A DNA stretch of 64,000 bases from the NCBI RefSeq assembly GCF_004803695.1, contig NZ_CP039393.1, forward strand, positions 992,001 through 1,056,000, written 5' to 3'. The position numbers and the translations under genes are program-made. Shown here in pieces: positions 35,648 through 45,068 of the stretch. Position 1 is the first letter of the stretch. Every line of letters begins with the position of its first letter. The notes beneath the pieces were generated by a model. It did no database searches, was not told the origin of the DNA, and saw only the letters and a program-made list of their open reading frames with translations. This DNA is from Muribaculum gordoncarteri (GTDB lineage Bacteria > Bacteroidota > Bacteroidia > Bacteroidales > Muribaculaceae).

Positions 35648-37345
35648 CTATTTGTATTGATATAGTTTTATGTGCAATATCTGAAAATCATCGACTCCAA
35701 TGCGTACGTGGCGTCCCTGATGGGTTTCGTCGCCATTGTATCGGCGAACGTATTTCATTGTCCCGTCGGGATTTAAGGTAACTTCATCGACCGATGCAAG
35801 GCCGATGCGCTTGGTGCCGCTCCATGTAGCGGGCGATTTGCGGTCGCTGCCGGCGTTAAGAAATCCATCCTCGCCGAGATTCTGTTTTACAGTCGTTTCG
35901 TTGTCGTTTTCAAACTTTACGACAACCCCGGTTCCGGCCAACACGTATTCATCGGGGGCAAGACGGATAAGCACCGCTCCGGTTGCAGGCCATTCGCTGC
36001 CGTCGGTGGCTCGCGGATCCCAGGGGAGGGTGAAGTAGTGGTTGGCCGTTATTTTCATACCGTCGCGATGAATTATGCGCTCAGTTGAGTCGTTGTCGAA
36101 GTATAGTCCGTTCATGTTGCCGGTTCCTTGATGCGCTGTGAGCAGGGGCATCAGTTCACGCAGTTTGGCGTATCCTTTAACCGATGGAGCATCGGGAGAG
36201 TCGCTGCCGTTTTCGATTGAGAACGGACTGAATCCCAATGCGTCATGCTCGCCGATTACATAAAATGCCTGAGCGGCATTGCCGTCGGCGCGTCTTATTT
36301 CGGGAATGAACAGCGGATTGTCGACTGTGCGGTACTGTGCCGTCCAGTCGATGAACCCTTTGTCGTAAAGATCGGGAGCAAGCAGGTCGATTGATGGAGC
36401 TGCTGCATGCCAGATGTCCTTGAGATGGGCCAGAGGGCCTGCCGACGGATATTCCCCGGGTTTGCGGTCGCGGCTGTTCATTGCGGCGTTTACATATAGG
36501 GGGCGGTCGATGGACTTACGGGCTGTTTCGGCCATGCGTTGAACGTAACGTGCATAGTTCCATGCCATGAAATATTCGTCGCTGTATATGTCGTCGCCGA
36601 ATACTTCGCGCCAGCTTCCCGAAGCCTTTTCGCCATTCTGTTTCCAGCGTTCAAGCAGTGACGGATGCAGGGTGGAGCGATTTTTGCGGAGGTGTGACAT
36701 CAGTTGGTCGGGCACGCCTTTTTCATACTCCTTCTGAGCTGCTTTTGAGTAGTCGCGTGCATCCTCAAGCATTCCGATTTCGTTTTCAATTTGAATCATC
36801 AGCACGGTGCCGTCGTTGTCGTAGTCGTTAACGTGCTTAAGCCACGACTCGAATGCCTTGCTGTCGGCCTTGAATACGTTTTCGGAGAATGCGCTCGCTA
36901 TTTCAAGCGGTTTGCCGAGCGATGTGCAGGCCCTCGGATATTTTTTATAATCGGCTTTGAACCATGTCGGAGCATAGCAGCTCATTGAGTTTTTCCATGC
37001 TCCGAACCAAAGGAATATGACTTTCAAATCGTTTTTCCGTGCCTCATCGATCGTCTTGTCGATTAGCGAATAGTCAAATCGTCCTTCTTCGGGTTCGATT
37101 AAGTCCCAATACACAGGCACAAGCACGGTGTTGAGATTCATGCGTCGGAGCTTAGGAAATATTCGCTCGATGTCGGCCGGCGATGATGCCGAACTGTTGC
37201 CGAGCTCTCCTCCGAGGACAATGAACGGATTCCCGTTTACGGTCAATTGTGTCGCCGTGCCTTTGTTGTGCAGCTTCACATCGGCTGCATTCACCCGGCA
37301 TAACGAAATCAGAAATACTGACAGAATTATGGCAAATCGATTCAT
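35648..37345 (-). CDS. GH35-like glycoside hydrolase with C-terminal beta domain
   Basis: Secreted enzyme of 565 residues with a short signal peptide (MNRFAIILSVFLISLCRVNA). The TIM barrel resembles GH35/GH42-type beta-galactosidases: NTVLVPVYWDLIEPEEGRFD near 72-91, acid/base E189 in IQIENEIG, and a likely nucleophile Glu in LFIPEIRRADG. The C-terminal 180 residues form a beta-rich region like DUF5597. First gene of the xylan operon. Whether it removes galactose from side chains of complex xylans or acts as a xylosidase is unknown; only the fold family is supported here. Confidence 0.82.
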   Translation of the reverse strand: MNRFAIILSVFLISLCRVNAADVKLHNKGTATQLTVNGNPFIVLGGELGNSSASSPADIERIFPKLRRMNLNTVLVPVYWDLIEPEEGRFDYSLIDKTIDEARKNDLKVIFLWFGAWKNSMSCYAPTWFKADYKKYPRACTSLGKPLEIASAFSENVFKADSKAFESWLKHVNDYDNDGTVLMIQIENEIGMLEDARDYSKAAQKEYEKGVPDQLMSHLRKNRSTLHPSLLERWKQNGEKASGSWREVFGDDIYSDEYFMAWNYARYVQRMAETARKSIDRPLYVNAAMNSRDRKPGEYPSAGPLAHLKDIWHAAAPSIDLLAPDLYDKGFIDWTAQYRTVDNPLFIPEIRRADGNAAQAFYVIGEHDALGFSPFSIENGSDSPDAPSVKGYAKLRELMPLLTAHQGTGNMNGLYFDNDSTERIIHRDGMKITANHYFTLPWDPRATDGSEWPATGAVLIRLAPDEYVLAGTGVVVKFENDNETTVKQNLGEDGFLNAGSDRKSPATWSGTKRIGLASVDEVTLNPDGTMKYVRRYNGDETHQGRHVRIGVDDFQILHIKLYQYK

Positions 37346-37373
37346 TGCAGAAAGTGATTGATATATTCAATTA

Positions 37374-37381
37374 CAAATTTA
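37374..37381 (-). promoter_or_regulatory. -7 element of the xylan operon
   Basis: The minus strand reads TAAATTTG, a full match to TAnnTTTG, about 30 bases before the GH35 start. No TTTG is found at the ideal 19-21 base distance upstream, so activation by a regulator encoded elsewhere is plausible. Confidence 0.5.
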
Positions 37382-37512
37382 ATCTTAATGAATCGATTTT
37401 AACACTTAATAGTGTATCAAAAGAGGCTTAAATGTGTAACATGGTGCTGCAGATTGTAACAAAATTCTTTGACCGCGTAACATTTATGCTGTACAACATA
37501 TTCTCAAAACGC

Positions 37513-38262
37513 TTATAATGCGTATAATAAGCGAGGTTTGCTCTCGATGAGCCGGAATCCGTCGTAGGTGAACGATGACAGCAAATCTATGTCGGTAATG
37601 CGGTTCTTAAGTATGTATCGGCTCATGGCACCGCGACACATTTTGGCATATATTACTATCGTGCGGAGCTTACCGTTTTTGTCGACTTTGAACTCCGGAG
37701 ATACCACCGTCAGTTCATTGCTCACTTTTTCCCAGTCGAATAGTGATTTCATCTCTTCGCTTGCGAGATTAACGAGAATGCCGTCGTCGGCCTTCACCTT
37801 CGCGATCAGATATTCGGTCAATATGGGTTGCCAGTAGTCGGTCATGGTTACGCCTCCGTTGTCGGGCAACTCTACATTGCCCTCAAGGCGATATGGGTTT
37901 ATGTTGTCGAGCGGACGCAAGAGTCCGTAGAGGAAAGAGCAAATATTAAGGTGGTCGTTGGCATATAGCAGTTCCCCCTCGGTAAATGATGCGAGGTCGA
38001 GTTTCTTGAACACCATGCCGTCATATATCAGTCCGGCGGGTCGGCGTGTTGATTCTACGATGAAATTCTGATAGCGCAGATGATTCTCCACGGCAATCGC
38101 CCGATTCACTTTAAGCATCTGCTGCAGCTCGTCGACACTGTACTGCGACAATTGTGCTGCGTTGTGAAGCGCTTCGCATTCAAAAGTAGGCTTTGTGGCA
38201 AATTTCAGCGCAGGGACACCTTTGGTATCCATCAGTTTTGCACAAGCTATGAGTATCTGCAT
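37513..38262 (-). CDS. yaaA: YaaA-family peroxide stress protein
   Basis: Cytoplasmic protein of the YaaA (DUF328) family, about 249 residues, linked in E. coli to lowering free iron during hydrogen peroxide stress. Typical blocks are RPAGLIYDGMVFKKLDL near 79, LYGLLRPLDNINPYRLE near 110, VNLASEEMKSLFDW near 172 and AKMCRGAMSRYILKNRI near 211. The start at 38262 (MQILIACAKLMD) is the family N-terminus; the ATG at 38286 adds eight residues. Monocistronic by spacing: a terminator hairpin lies upstream and 167 bases of gene-free sequence follow. Confidence 0.9.
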   Translation of the reverse strand: MQILIACAKLMDTKGVPALKFATKPTFECEALHNAAQLSQYSVDELQQMLKVNRAIAVENHLRYQNFIVESTRRPAGLIYDGMVFKKLDLASFTEGELLYANDHLNICSFLYGLLRPLDNINPYRLEGNVELPDNGGVTMTDYWQPILTEYLIAKVKADDGILVNLASEEMKSLFDWEKVSNELTVVSPEFKVDKNGKLRTIVIYAKMCRGAMSRYILKNRITDIDLLSSFTYDGFRLIESKPRLLYAL

Positions 38263-38269
38263 GGTGTTG

Positions 38270-38322
38270 GTTTTAATTAAAAACACACCCCAAGAGGCGC
38301 ATGTTCATGCTCTTGGGGTGTA
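38270..38322 (-). terminator. terminator downstream of valS
   Basis: A 12-base stem (ACACCCCAAGAG / CTCTTGGGGTGT) is continued inward by GCATG/CATGC around TT. On the minus strand it is followed by a T-rich run, so it should end the valS transcript before yaaA. Confidence 0.8.
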
Positions 38323-38350
38323 ATGGTGTTGTGTATGTATCGGAATCCGA

Positions 38351-40975
38351 TTATTTTGAGAGTGCGGCAATGCTCTCCTCAAGATTTTTGATCTTGGTTT
38401 CGGCATCGGCCTGTTTGCGGCGCTCGGCTTCCACTACGGCGGCGGGAGCGTTGTTGACAAATCGCTCGTTGCCGAGTTTCTTCATCACTGAAGCGAGGAA
38501 TCCCTGATAGTAGGTGAGCTCCTTGTTAAGTTTTTCAAGCTCGGCGGCTACATCGATGTTGGCCGACAGCGGAACGTTGAATTCCATAGTTCCTACCATG
38601 AAGGTAGCTGCGGCTGCATCCTTTCCGGCATTTGAGTTTATCTCCGAGAGGTTGGCAAGCTTCATTATCACGGGAGTTTCAGCGCTCTTCCAGTCGCCTA
38701 TTACATTCAGCACGAGTGCTTCGCGCGGCGAGATGTTTTTTGCGGCACGCACTCCGCGCACTCCTATTACCACCTCCTTGGCATGCTCCATGGCCTCTAC
38801 GGCGGCTTTGTCGTACTCCTTTACATCGGGAAGCAGGGCATACATGATCGATTGGCCCGGTGTGCGCTCCTGAAGGTGCTGCCAAAGCTCCTCAGTGATG
38901 AAAGGCATGAACGGGTGAAGCAGTCGCAGCAGTATATCGAAGTAGTGCAGCGTAGCATTATAGGTGGTGCGGTCGATGGGCTGTCCGTAGGCGGGTTTCA
39001 CCATTTCAAGGTACCATGACGAGAATTCGTCCCAGAAGAGTCGGTATATCGCCATCAGGGCTTCCGATATGCGGAACTTGCCGAAGATATCCTTAACCTC
39101 GAGCATTGTCGCGTTGAGCTTTGCCTCAAACCAGCGTGTGGCAATGCTTGAGCTTTCGGGCTGCTCCAGGTCGGCCACTTCCCAGCCCTTGACAAGGCGG
39201 AAAGCGTTCCATATCTTATTGCAGAAGTTACGGCCCTGTTCACATAGCTTGTCGTCATACAGCACATCGTTTCCGGCAGGAGCGGCGAGCATCAGTCCCA
39301 TTCGCACACCGTCGGCACCGTAGGCGGCTATGAGGTCGAAGGGGTCGGGCGAGTTGCCGAATTGCTTCGACATCTTGCGGCCGATCTTGTCACGCACGAT
39401 ACCTGTGAAATATACATTCTTGAACGGCATCTCACCCACGAATTCATATCCGGCGATAATCATTCGGGCCACCCAGAAGAATATGATGTCAGGGGCTGTG
39501 ACAAGTGTCGTTGTGGGATAGTAGTACTTAATCTCCTCGTTGCCTGGCTCCAGAATGCCGTTGAACAGCGATATGGGCCACAGCCATGATGAGAACCATG
39601 TGTCGAGGCAATCTTCATCCTGGTGCAGGTCGTCGAGCGTGAGTGCTGCGTTGCCTGTTACGCTCATGGCCTCTTCAAGAGCCTTTTCGGGAGTTTCGGC
39701 TACTACGAATGTGCCGTCCGACAGATAGTATGCCGGTATCTGGTGACCCCACCAAAGCTGGCGTGATATGCACCAGTCCTTGATCTCGGCCATCCATGTA
39801 TTATATGTGTTCTTGAACTTCTCGGGAACGAATTTGATTACATCCTCCATCACTGCTCGGTGGGCGGGCTTCGATATTTCGTCCATCTTCAGGAACCACT
39901 GATCCGAGAGGCGGGGTTCGGTGGCGGTGTCGGGGTTGCGCTCCGAATATCCTACCTTGTTTTCGTAATCTTCAATCTTTTCAATCAGGCCGGCGGCTTC
40001 AAGGTCTTTGGCTATTTGCTTGCGCACCTCGAAACGGTCCATGCCCACATACATTCCGGCAGCTTCGCTTATCGTTCCGTTGTCGTTGAATATGTCGATG
40101 GTTTCAAGATTGTGTTTTGCACCGAGCATGTTGTCGTTCATGTCATGGGCGGGTGTTACCTTAAGGCAGCCGGTACCGAATTCAATGTCGACATAGTCGT
40201 CCTCGATTACCGGTATCTCACGATTTACGAGGGGAACAATCACGCGCTTTCCGCGCAGGTGTGCATTCTTCGGGTCGTTGGGGTTGATGCACATAGCGGT
40301 GTCGCCCATTATTGTTTCAGGGCGGGTGGTGGCTACCACGGCATAACCGTCCTCACCCACGATGTGATAACGCAGGTAGTAGAGCTTGCTGTGCTCCTCC
40401 TTATATATTACCTCTATGTCGCTGAGTGCGGTGCATGCTTTGGGGTCCCAGTTCACCATTCGCTTTCCGCGATAGATGAGACCCTTGCGATAGAGTTCGC
40501 AGAAAACCTTGATGACGCTCTTGGAACGGATGTCATCCATGGTGAAAGCCGTGCGGCTCCAGTCGCATGACGCACCTATCTTCTTGAGCTGTTCGAGTAT
40601 TGTGCCTCCGTATTTTTCCTTCCAGTCCCATGCATGGGCGAGGAACTGCTCACGGGTGAGGTCGCTTTTCTTTATGCCGTCCTTGGCGAGCTTTGCCACC
40701 ACTTTGGCTTCGGTTGCAATTGCGGCATGGTCGGTGCCGGGAACCCACAGGGCGTTTTTGCCTTCAGTTCTTGCACGGCGTATGAGGATGTCTTGAATCG
40801 TATTGTTAAGCATGTGGCCCATGTGAAGGATTCCGGTAACGTTGGGCGGTGGAATCACTATGGTATAGGGCTCTCTTTCATCGGGTACTGACTTGAACAG
40901 ATCGTGTTCCATCCAATAGCTGTACCATTTGTCCTCTACATCGGCAGGACTATAAGTCTTTGCTAACTCGTTCAT
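38351..40975 (-). CDS. valS: valyl-tRNA synthetase
   Basis: Class I aminoacyl-tRNA synthetase of 874 residues that charges tRNA-Val and edits misactivated threonine. The HIGH-type motif is in [15 protein letters not shown] near 44-58, the KMSKS-type loop in [14 protein letters not shown] near 530, and the CP1 editing domain spans about 200-390. The C-terminal 70 residues form the usual coiled coil ([20 protein letters not shown]). Length is normal. The minus strand carries TAATTTTG at 41002-41009, a good -7 element about 30 bases before the start codon. Confidence 0.97.
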   Translation of the reverse strand: MNELAKTYSPADVEDKWYSYWMEHDLFKSVPDEREPYTIVIPPPNVTGILHMGHMLNNTIQDILIRRARTEGKNALWVPGTDHAAIATEAKVVAKLAKDGIKKSDLTREQFLAHAWDWKEKYGGTILEQLKKIGASCDWSRTAFTMDDIRSKSVIKVFCELYRKGLIYRGKRMVNWDPKACTALSDIEVIYKEEHSKLYYLRYHIVGEDGYAVVATTRPETIMGDTAMCINPNDPKNAHLRGKRVIVPLVNREIPVIEDDYVDIEFGTGCLKVTPAHDMNDNMLGAKHNLETIDIFNDNGTISEAAGMYVGMDRFEVRKQIAKDLEAAGLIEKIEDYENKVGYSERNPDTATEPRLSDQWFLKMDEISKPAHRAVMEDVIKFVPEKFKNTYNTWMAEIKDWCISRQLWWGHQIPAYYLSDGTFVVAETPEKALEEAMSVTGNAALTLDDLHQDEDCLDTWFSSWLWPISLFNGILEPGNEEIKYYYPTTTLVTAPDIIFFWVARMIIAGYEFVGEMPFKNVYFTGIVRDKIGRKMSKQFGNSPDPFDLIAAYGADGVRMGLMLAAPAGNDVLYDDKLCEQGRNFCNKIWNAFRLVKGWEVADLEQPESSSIATRWFEAKLNATMLEVKDIFGKFRISEALMAIYRLFWDEFSSWYLEMVKPAYGQPIDRTTYNATLHYFDILLRLLHPFMPFITEELWQHLQERTPGQSIMYALLPDVKEYDKAAVEAMEHAKEVVIGVRGVRAAKNISPREALVLNVIGDWKSAETPVIMKLANLSEINSNAGKDAAAATFMVGTMEFNVPLSANIDVAAELEKLNKELTYYQGFLASVMKKLGNERFVNNAPAAVVEAERRKQADAETKIKNLEESIAALSK

Positions 40976-41001
40976 CGGGAATATGCTTTTTAAATTTTGT
41001 G

Positions 41002-41009
41002 CAAAATTA
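41002..41009 (-). promoter_or_regulatory. -7 element upstream of valS
   Basis: TAATTTTG on the minus strand matches TAnnTTTG and lies 27 bases from the valS ATG. The -33 region is weak. Confidence 0.5.
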
Positions 41010-41047
41010 CAAATTTCTGTCTACATAGCATTATGGGATAGACAATT

Positions 41048-42928
41048 TTATCGACGCTTCTTGCTTTTGTTGCGGTCGTTTTGGCGTGGGTCGCGGTAGG
41101 CGGGAAACAGTTTCCTGATTATATCGGGTCGATGTAATCGCTGCAGTGCCCGCGTTATGTCGGCGCGATAGGCCGGGTCATACCAAAAGAAGAATCTTCG
41201 TTGCGACTGTTTCTCTTCGGGACGGGTGGCGCAATAGACCTTCTCTCCCGTGTAGGGATGGTAGCCTGTATAGTATATTTCAGTAGCCACGGTCATTGGA
41301 GTGGGCGTGAAGTCCTGCACCTGTTCGAGGTGCATGTTGAGGTCGCGTGTTTCGGCGGCGAGTTCGGCCATGTCGATTTCGTGGCATCCGGGATGTGAGG
41401 AGATGAAGTAGGGGATAAGCTGCTGCTTGAGGCTTTGCGTGCGGTTTATTCGGTCAAATATTTTCTTGAATTCATAGAACTGCTTGAACGAAGGCTTGCG
41501 CATGATGTCGAGCACGTGGTCTATCGTGTGCTCGGGCGCAACTTTGAGTCGTCCCGACACATGACGGGTTATCAGCTCCTCATTGTAGCGGCGGTTGGTG
41601 CGGTCGATCTGCTCATTGCCCGATTCGTGCATTGACAGGTCGTAACGCACTCCGCTGCCGATGAATGATTTCTTTACTTCGGGCAGGGAATCCACGGCTT
41701 TGTATATGTCAAGCAGAGGGGCATGGTCGTTGTTGAGGTTGGGGCACGGTTTGGGATGCAGACATGACGGGCGCATGCACTTTTCACACACTGACAGGTC
41801 ACGGCCCCCCATGCGGTACATATTGGCCGACGGGCCTCCGAGGTCGCTTATGTAGCCTTTGAAGTCGACCATTCGCGTCACCTGCTTTACTTCGCGCAGA
41901 ATCGACTCCTTGCTTCGTGACGCAATGAATTTGCCTTGATGGGCCGATATGGTGCAGAACGCGCATCCGCCGAAGCATCCTCTATGCAGGTTTACCGAAT
42001 GCTTTATCATCTCCCATGCCGGAATTGTCTTGTTGCGGTAACGCGGATGCGGCAATCTTGTGTATGGCAGGTCGAATGACGCATCAATCTCCTTGGTGCT
42101 CATTGGAGGAAGCATGGGGTTTATCTTTACCGTTTTGTTGCCGTGAGGTTGCCAGATGGTGGCGCCGTGCATTCGGTTGGACTGTTGTTCCACATGCTTG
42201 AAATTGGTAGCCTGACTGCGCTTGTCACGCAGGCAGGTTTCAAATGAGGCAAGTATGATGTTGCCGTTGTCGGGAGCCGGCGTGACATCGGCGGGAAGCA
42301 GTAGGGCTGTTTGCGGAATGTCGGTGAGCGACGACAATGATTCGCCGGCTGCAAGACGGTCGGCGATTTGCGTCACGGGTATTTCACCCATTCCATATAC
42401 AATCATGTCCACAGGTGCGTCGACAAGTATCGAAGGGCGCAGCCTGTCCTGCCAGTAATCGTAGTGTGACACACGGCGAAGTGACGCTTCGATGCCTCCC
42501 GCTATCACGGGGACAGCGGGATAGAGCTGCTTTAATATCTGTGAATATACGATGGTCGGATAGTCGGGGCGCATTCCGGCACGGCCGTCGGGCGTGTAAG
42601 CGTCGTCGCTTCTCTTGCGTCGTGCGGCGGTGTAGTGGTTTACCATCGAGTCCATCGCGCCTGCCGACACTCCGAAGAAAAGCCGTGGACGGCCCAACTT
42701 CTTGAAGTCACGCAGGTCGTCGCGCCAGTTGGGCTGCGGTACTATCGCCACTCTTAGGCCGTGGGCCTGGAGCGTGCGGCCTATTACAGCGGCTCCGAAT
42801 GACGGATGGTCAACGTAAGCGTCACCCGAGAAAATTATTACATCTATGTAGTCCCATCCGAGAGCCTCCACCTCTTTGGCCGAAGTCGGAAGCCATTCCG
42901 ATGAGTTTCGGTAAACTGAGTCGTTCAT
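41048..42928 (-). CDS. YgiQ-family radical SAM protein
   Basis: Radical SAM protein of 626 residues, YgiQ family (UPF0313). The [4Fe-4S]-binding cluster is in HRGCFGGCAFCTISAHQG near 315, with the CxxxCxxC spacing. An N-terminal B12-binding-like region (DVIIFSGDAYVDHPSFGAAV) precedes it. A Cys-rich segment (CEKCMRPSCLHPKPC) near 380 could bind another metal. The C-terminus is basic (QNDRNKSKKRR). The substrate of the family is not established to my knowledge. The start shares one base with the uvrB stop (TAATG), so the two genes are co-translated; this pairing is probably only operonic. Confidence 0.88.
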   Translation of the reverse strand: MNDSVYRNSSEWLPTSAKEVEALGWDYIDVIIFSGDAYVDHPSFGAAVIGRTLQAHGLRVAIVPQPNWRDDLRDFKKLGRPRLFFGVSAGAMDSMVNHYTAARRKRSDDAYTPDGRAGMRPDYPTIVYSQILKQLYPAVPVIAGGIEASLRRVSHYDYWQDRLRPSILVDAPVDMIVYGMGEIPVTQIADRLAAGESLSSLTDIPQTALLLPADVTPAPDNGNIILASFETCLRDKRSQATNFKHVEQQSNRMHGATIWQPHGNKTVKINPMLPPMSTKEIDASFDLPYTRLPHPRYRNKTIPAWEMIKHSVNLHRGCFGGCAFCTISAHQGKFIASRSKESILREVKQVTRMVDFKGYISDLGGPSANMYRMGGRDLSVCEKCMRPSCLHPKPCPNLNNDHAPLLDIYKAVDSLPEVKKSFIGSGVRYDLSMHESGNEQIDRTNRRYNEELITRHVSGRLKVAPEHTIDHVLDIMRKPSFKQFYEFKKIFDRINRTQSLKQQLIPYFISSHPGCHEIDMAELAAETRDLNMHLEQVQDFTPTPMTVATEIYYTGYHPYTGEKVYCATRPEEKQSQRRFFFWYDPAYRADITRALQRLHRPDIIRKLFPAYRDPRQNDRNKSKKRR

Positions 42929-45006
42929 TAATCCATGGATTTAAGTTGTTCCTCCATTTTCATTAACTCGTCACGCATTCGGGCTGCTTCCATGAACTCC
43001 ATTCGCTTTGCAGCCTCTACCATTTCGCTGCGCAGTCGGGTGATGGCGCGTTGCATCTCCTCCTTGTTCATATAAGGTATGATCGGGTCGGCCGCGATGT
43101 TGACGGTATTGGTGTACTCCTGCAGATAGGGAACGCTTTCGGCCTGATGACGCTTCTTGGGCGCATCCGACGAGGATTGACGATGCGGTGTCGAGCCGTT
43201 GTCGTCGATTTCGTCTATGCCGATTATAGCCTGACGGGCCTTGACGATTGCCTGCGGTGTTATTCCGTGCTCCTCGTTGTAGGCGAGCTGCAGTGCGCGT
43301 CGGCGTTCGGTTTCTTCGATTGTCTGACGCATGGAGTCGGTTATCTTGTCGGCATACATTATCACGGTTCCGTTCAGGTTACGTGCGGCACGACCCACAG
43401 TCTGAGTGAGCGAGCGGTGGCTGCGCAGGAATCCCTCCTTGTCGGCGTCGAGAATCGCTACCAGCGAAACCTCCGGCAGGTCGAGTCCCTCGCGAAGCAG
43501 GTTTACACCTATGAGCACATCGTAGTTTCCGGCTCGCAGGTCGTCGAGAATCCTTATGCGGTCGAGTGTGTCGACATCGCTATGGATATAGGCCGCCTTC
43601 ATTCTGAGTTTGAGCATGTATTCGTTCAGCTCTTCGGCCATTCGCTTTGTGAGCGTGGTGACAAGCACGCGCTCGTTACGCTCAATGCGCAATTGTATCT
43701 CTTCGAGCAGGTCGTCGATCTGATTAAGTGACGGACGCACGCTTATCAGCGGGTCGAGAAGTCCGGTGGGGCGTATTATCTGCTCCACGATGACTCCTTC
43801 GCTCTTTTCAAGTTCATAGTCGGCCGGTGTTGCGCTGACATATATTGTCTTGTCGGTAAGCTCTTCAAATTCGTTGAATTTCAGAGGACGGTTGTCGAGA
43901 GCCGACGGAAGTCGGAAGCCATACTCTACAAGATTCATTTTACGTGACACATCACCGCCGTACATGGCCCTTATCTGAGGTATTGTGACATGGCTCTCGT
44001 CGATAATGGTGAGGAAGTCCCTCGGGAAGTAGTCGAGAAGGCAGAACGGGCGCATACCGGGTTTTCTGCCGTCGAAATAGCGGCTGTAGTTTTCGATACC
44101 CGAGCAGTGGCCTATTTCGCGTATCATCTCTATGTCGTAGGTCGTGCGCTCGTAGAGTCGGCTTGCCTCAAGCTCCTTGGCCTCACGCTTGAAATAGTTT
44201 ACTTGCTCTCCGAGGTCAAGCTCCATCTGTGCTATGGCCTGTCCCACGCGCTCTCGTGATGTCACGAAGATATTGGCCGGATAGATGTTGAACCGGTCAT
44301 GCGTACCGAGCGACACTCCGTCCTCGGGATGTATCGTGCTGATTGATTCGATTTCGTCACCCCAGAATATGACGCGCAACGTTATCTCCTCGTAAGCGAG
44401 GCGAATGTCTACAGTGTCGCCTTTCACCCTGAAGTTGCCGCGTTGCAGGTCGATTTCGTTACGGCTGTAAAGAGCGTCGACAAGTTTGCGCAGAAACACG
44501 TTACGTGCAATCTTGTCGCCTACCTTTATGCTTACGACGCTGCTGTGGAAGTCCTCGGGATTGCCGATACCGTAGAGGCACGACACCGATGAAACCACTA
44601 TCACATCACTTCGCCCCGACAGCAACGCCGAAATGGTGGCAAGTCGCAGCTTGTCGATTTCGTCGTTTATCATCAAGTCCTTCTCGATGTACTTGTCGGT
44701 TGTGGGTATGTAGGCCTCGGGCTGGTAGTAGTCGTAGTAGCTCACGAAGTACTCCACGGCATTGTCGGGGAAAAATTGTTTGAACTCACCGTATAGCTGA
44801 GCAGCAAGGGTCTTGTTGTGGCTTAATATCAGCGTAGGTTTGTTGATTTGTGCGATGACATTGGCCATCGTGAAGGTCTTTCCCGAACCGGTAACGCCTA
44901 AAAGCGTCTGCGCCTTGGTGTCGGCTTTTAATCCGTCGACAAGCTCCTTTATGGCTTGGGGCTGATCGCCGGTGGGGGAATATTGTGATTCGAGCCTGAA
45001 ATTCAT
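42928..45006 (-). CDS. uvrB: excinuclease ABC subunit B
   Basis: Nucleotide excision repair helicase-like subunit, 692 residues, which loads onto lesions with UvrA and recruits UvrC. Walker A GVTGSGKT at 37-44, the beta-hairpin [12 protein letters not shown] near 95, Walker B DESHVT near 340, helicase motif [11 protein letters not shown] near 540, and a C-terminal UVR domain ([20 protein letters not shown]) are all present. Full length. It overlaps the following radical SAM gene by one base. TAAATTTG on the minus strand at 45038-45045 is a plausible -7 element. Confidence 0.97.
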   Translation of the reverse strand: MNFRLESQYSPTGDQPQAIKELVDGLKADTKAQTLLGVTGSGKTFTMANVIAQINKPTLILSHNKTLAAQLYGEFKQFFPDNAVEYFVSYYDYYQPEAYIPTTDKYIEKDLMINDEIDKLRLATISALLSGRSDVIVVSSVSCLYGIGNPEDFHSSVVSIKVGDKIARNVFLRKLVDALYSRNEIDLQRGNFRVKGDTVDIRLAYEEITLRVIFWGDEIESISTIHPEDGVSLGTHDRFNIYPANIFVTSRERVGQAIAQMELDLGEQVNYFKREAKELEASRLYERTTYDIEMIREIGHCSGIENYSRYFDGRKPGMRPFCLLDYFPRDFLTIIDESHVTIPQIRAMYGGDVSRKMNLVEYGFRLPSALDNRPLKFNEFEELTDKTIYVSATPADYELEKSEGVIVEQIIRPTGLLDPLISVRPSLNQIDDLLEEIQLRIERNERVLVTTLTKRMAEELNEYMLKLRMKAAYIHSDVDTLDRIRILDDLRAGNYDVLIGVNLLREGLDLPEVSLVAILDADKEGFLRSHRSLTQTVGRAARNLNGTVIMYADKITDSMRQTIEETERRRALQLAYNEEHGITPQAIVKARQAIIGIDEIDDNGSTPHRQSSSDAPKKRHQAESVPYLQEYTNTVNIAADPIIPYMNKEEMQRAITRLRSEMVEAAKRMEFMEAARMRDELMKMEEQLKSMD

Positions 45007-45068
45007 TGTCGACTTTGATTGAGAGATTGCTAAATTACAAATTTAATGAAAATAATCGAATATGTCGG

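Noticed and set aside
39860-40570. Plus-strand frame of 236 codons
   Set aside because: Antisense to valS, whose motifs are intact on the other strand.
43051-43731. Plus-strand frame of 226 codons
   Set aside because: Antisense to uvrB; no family features.
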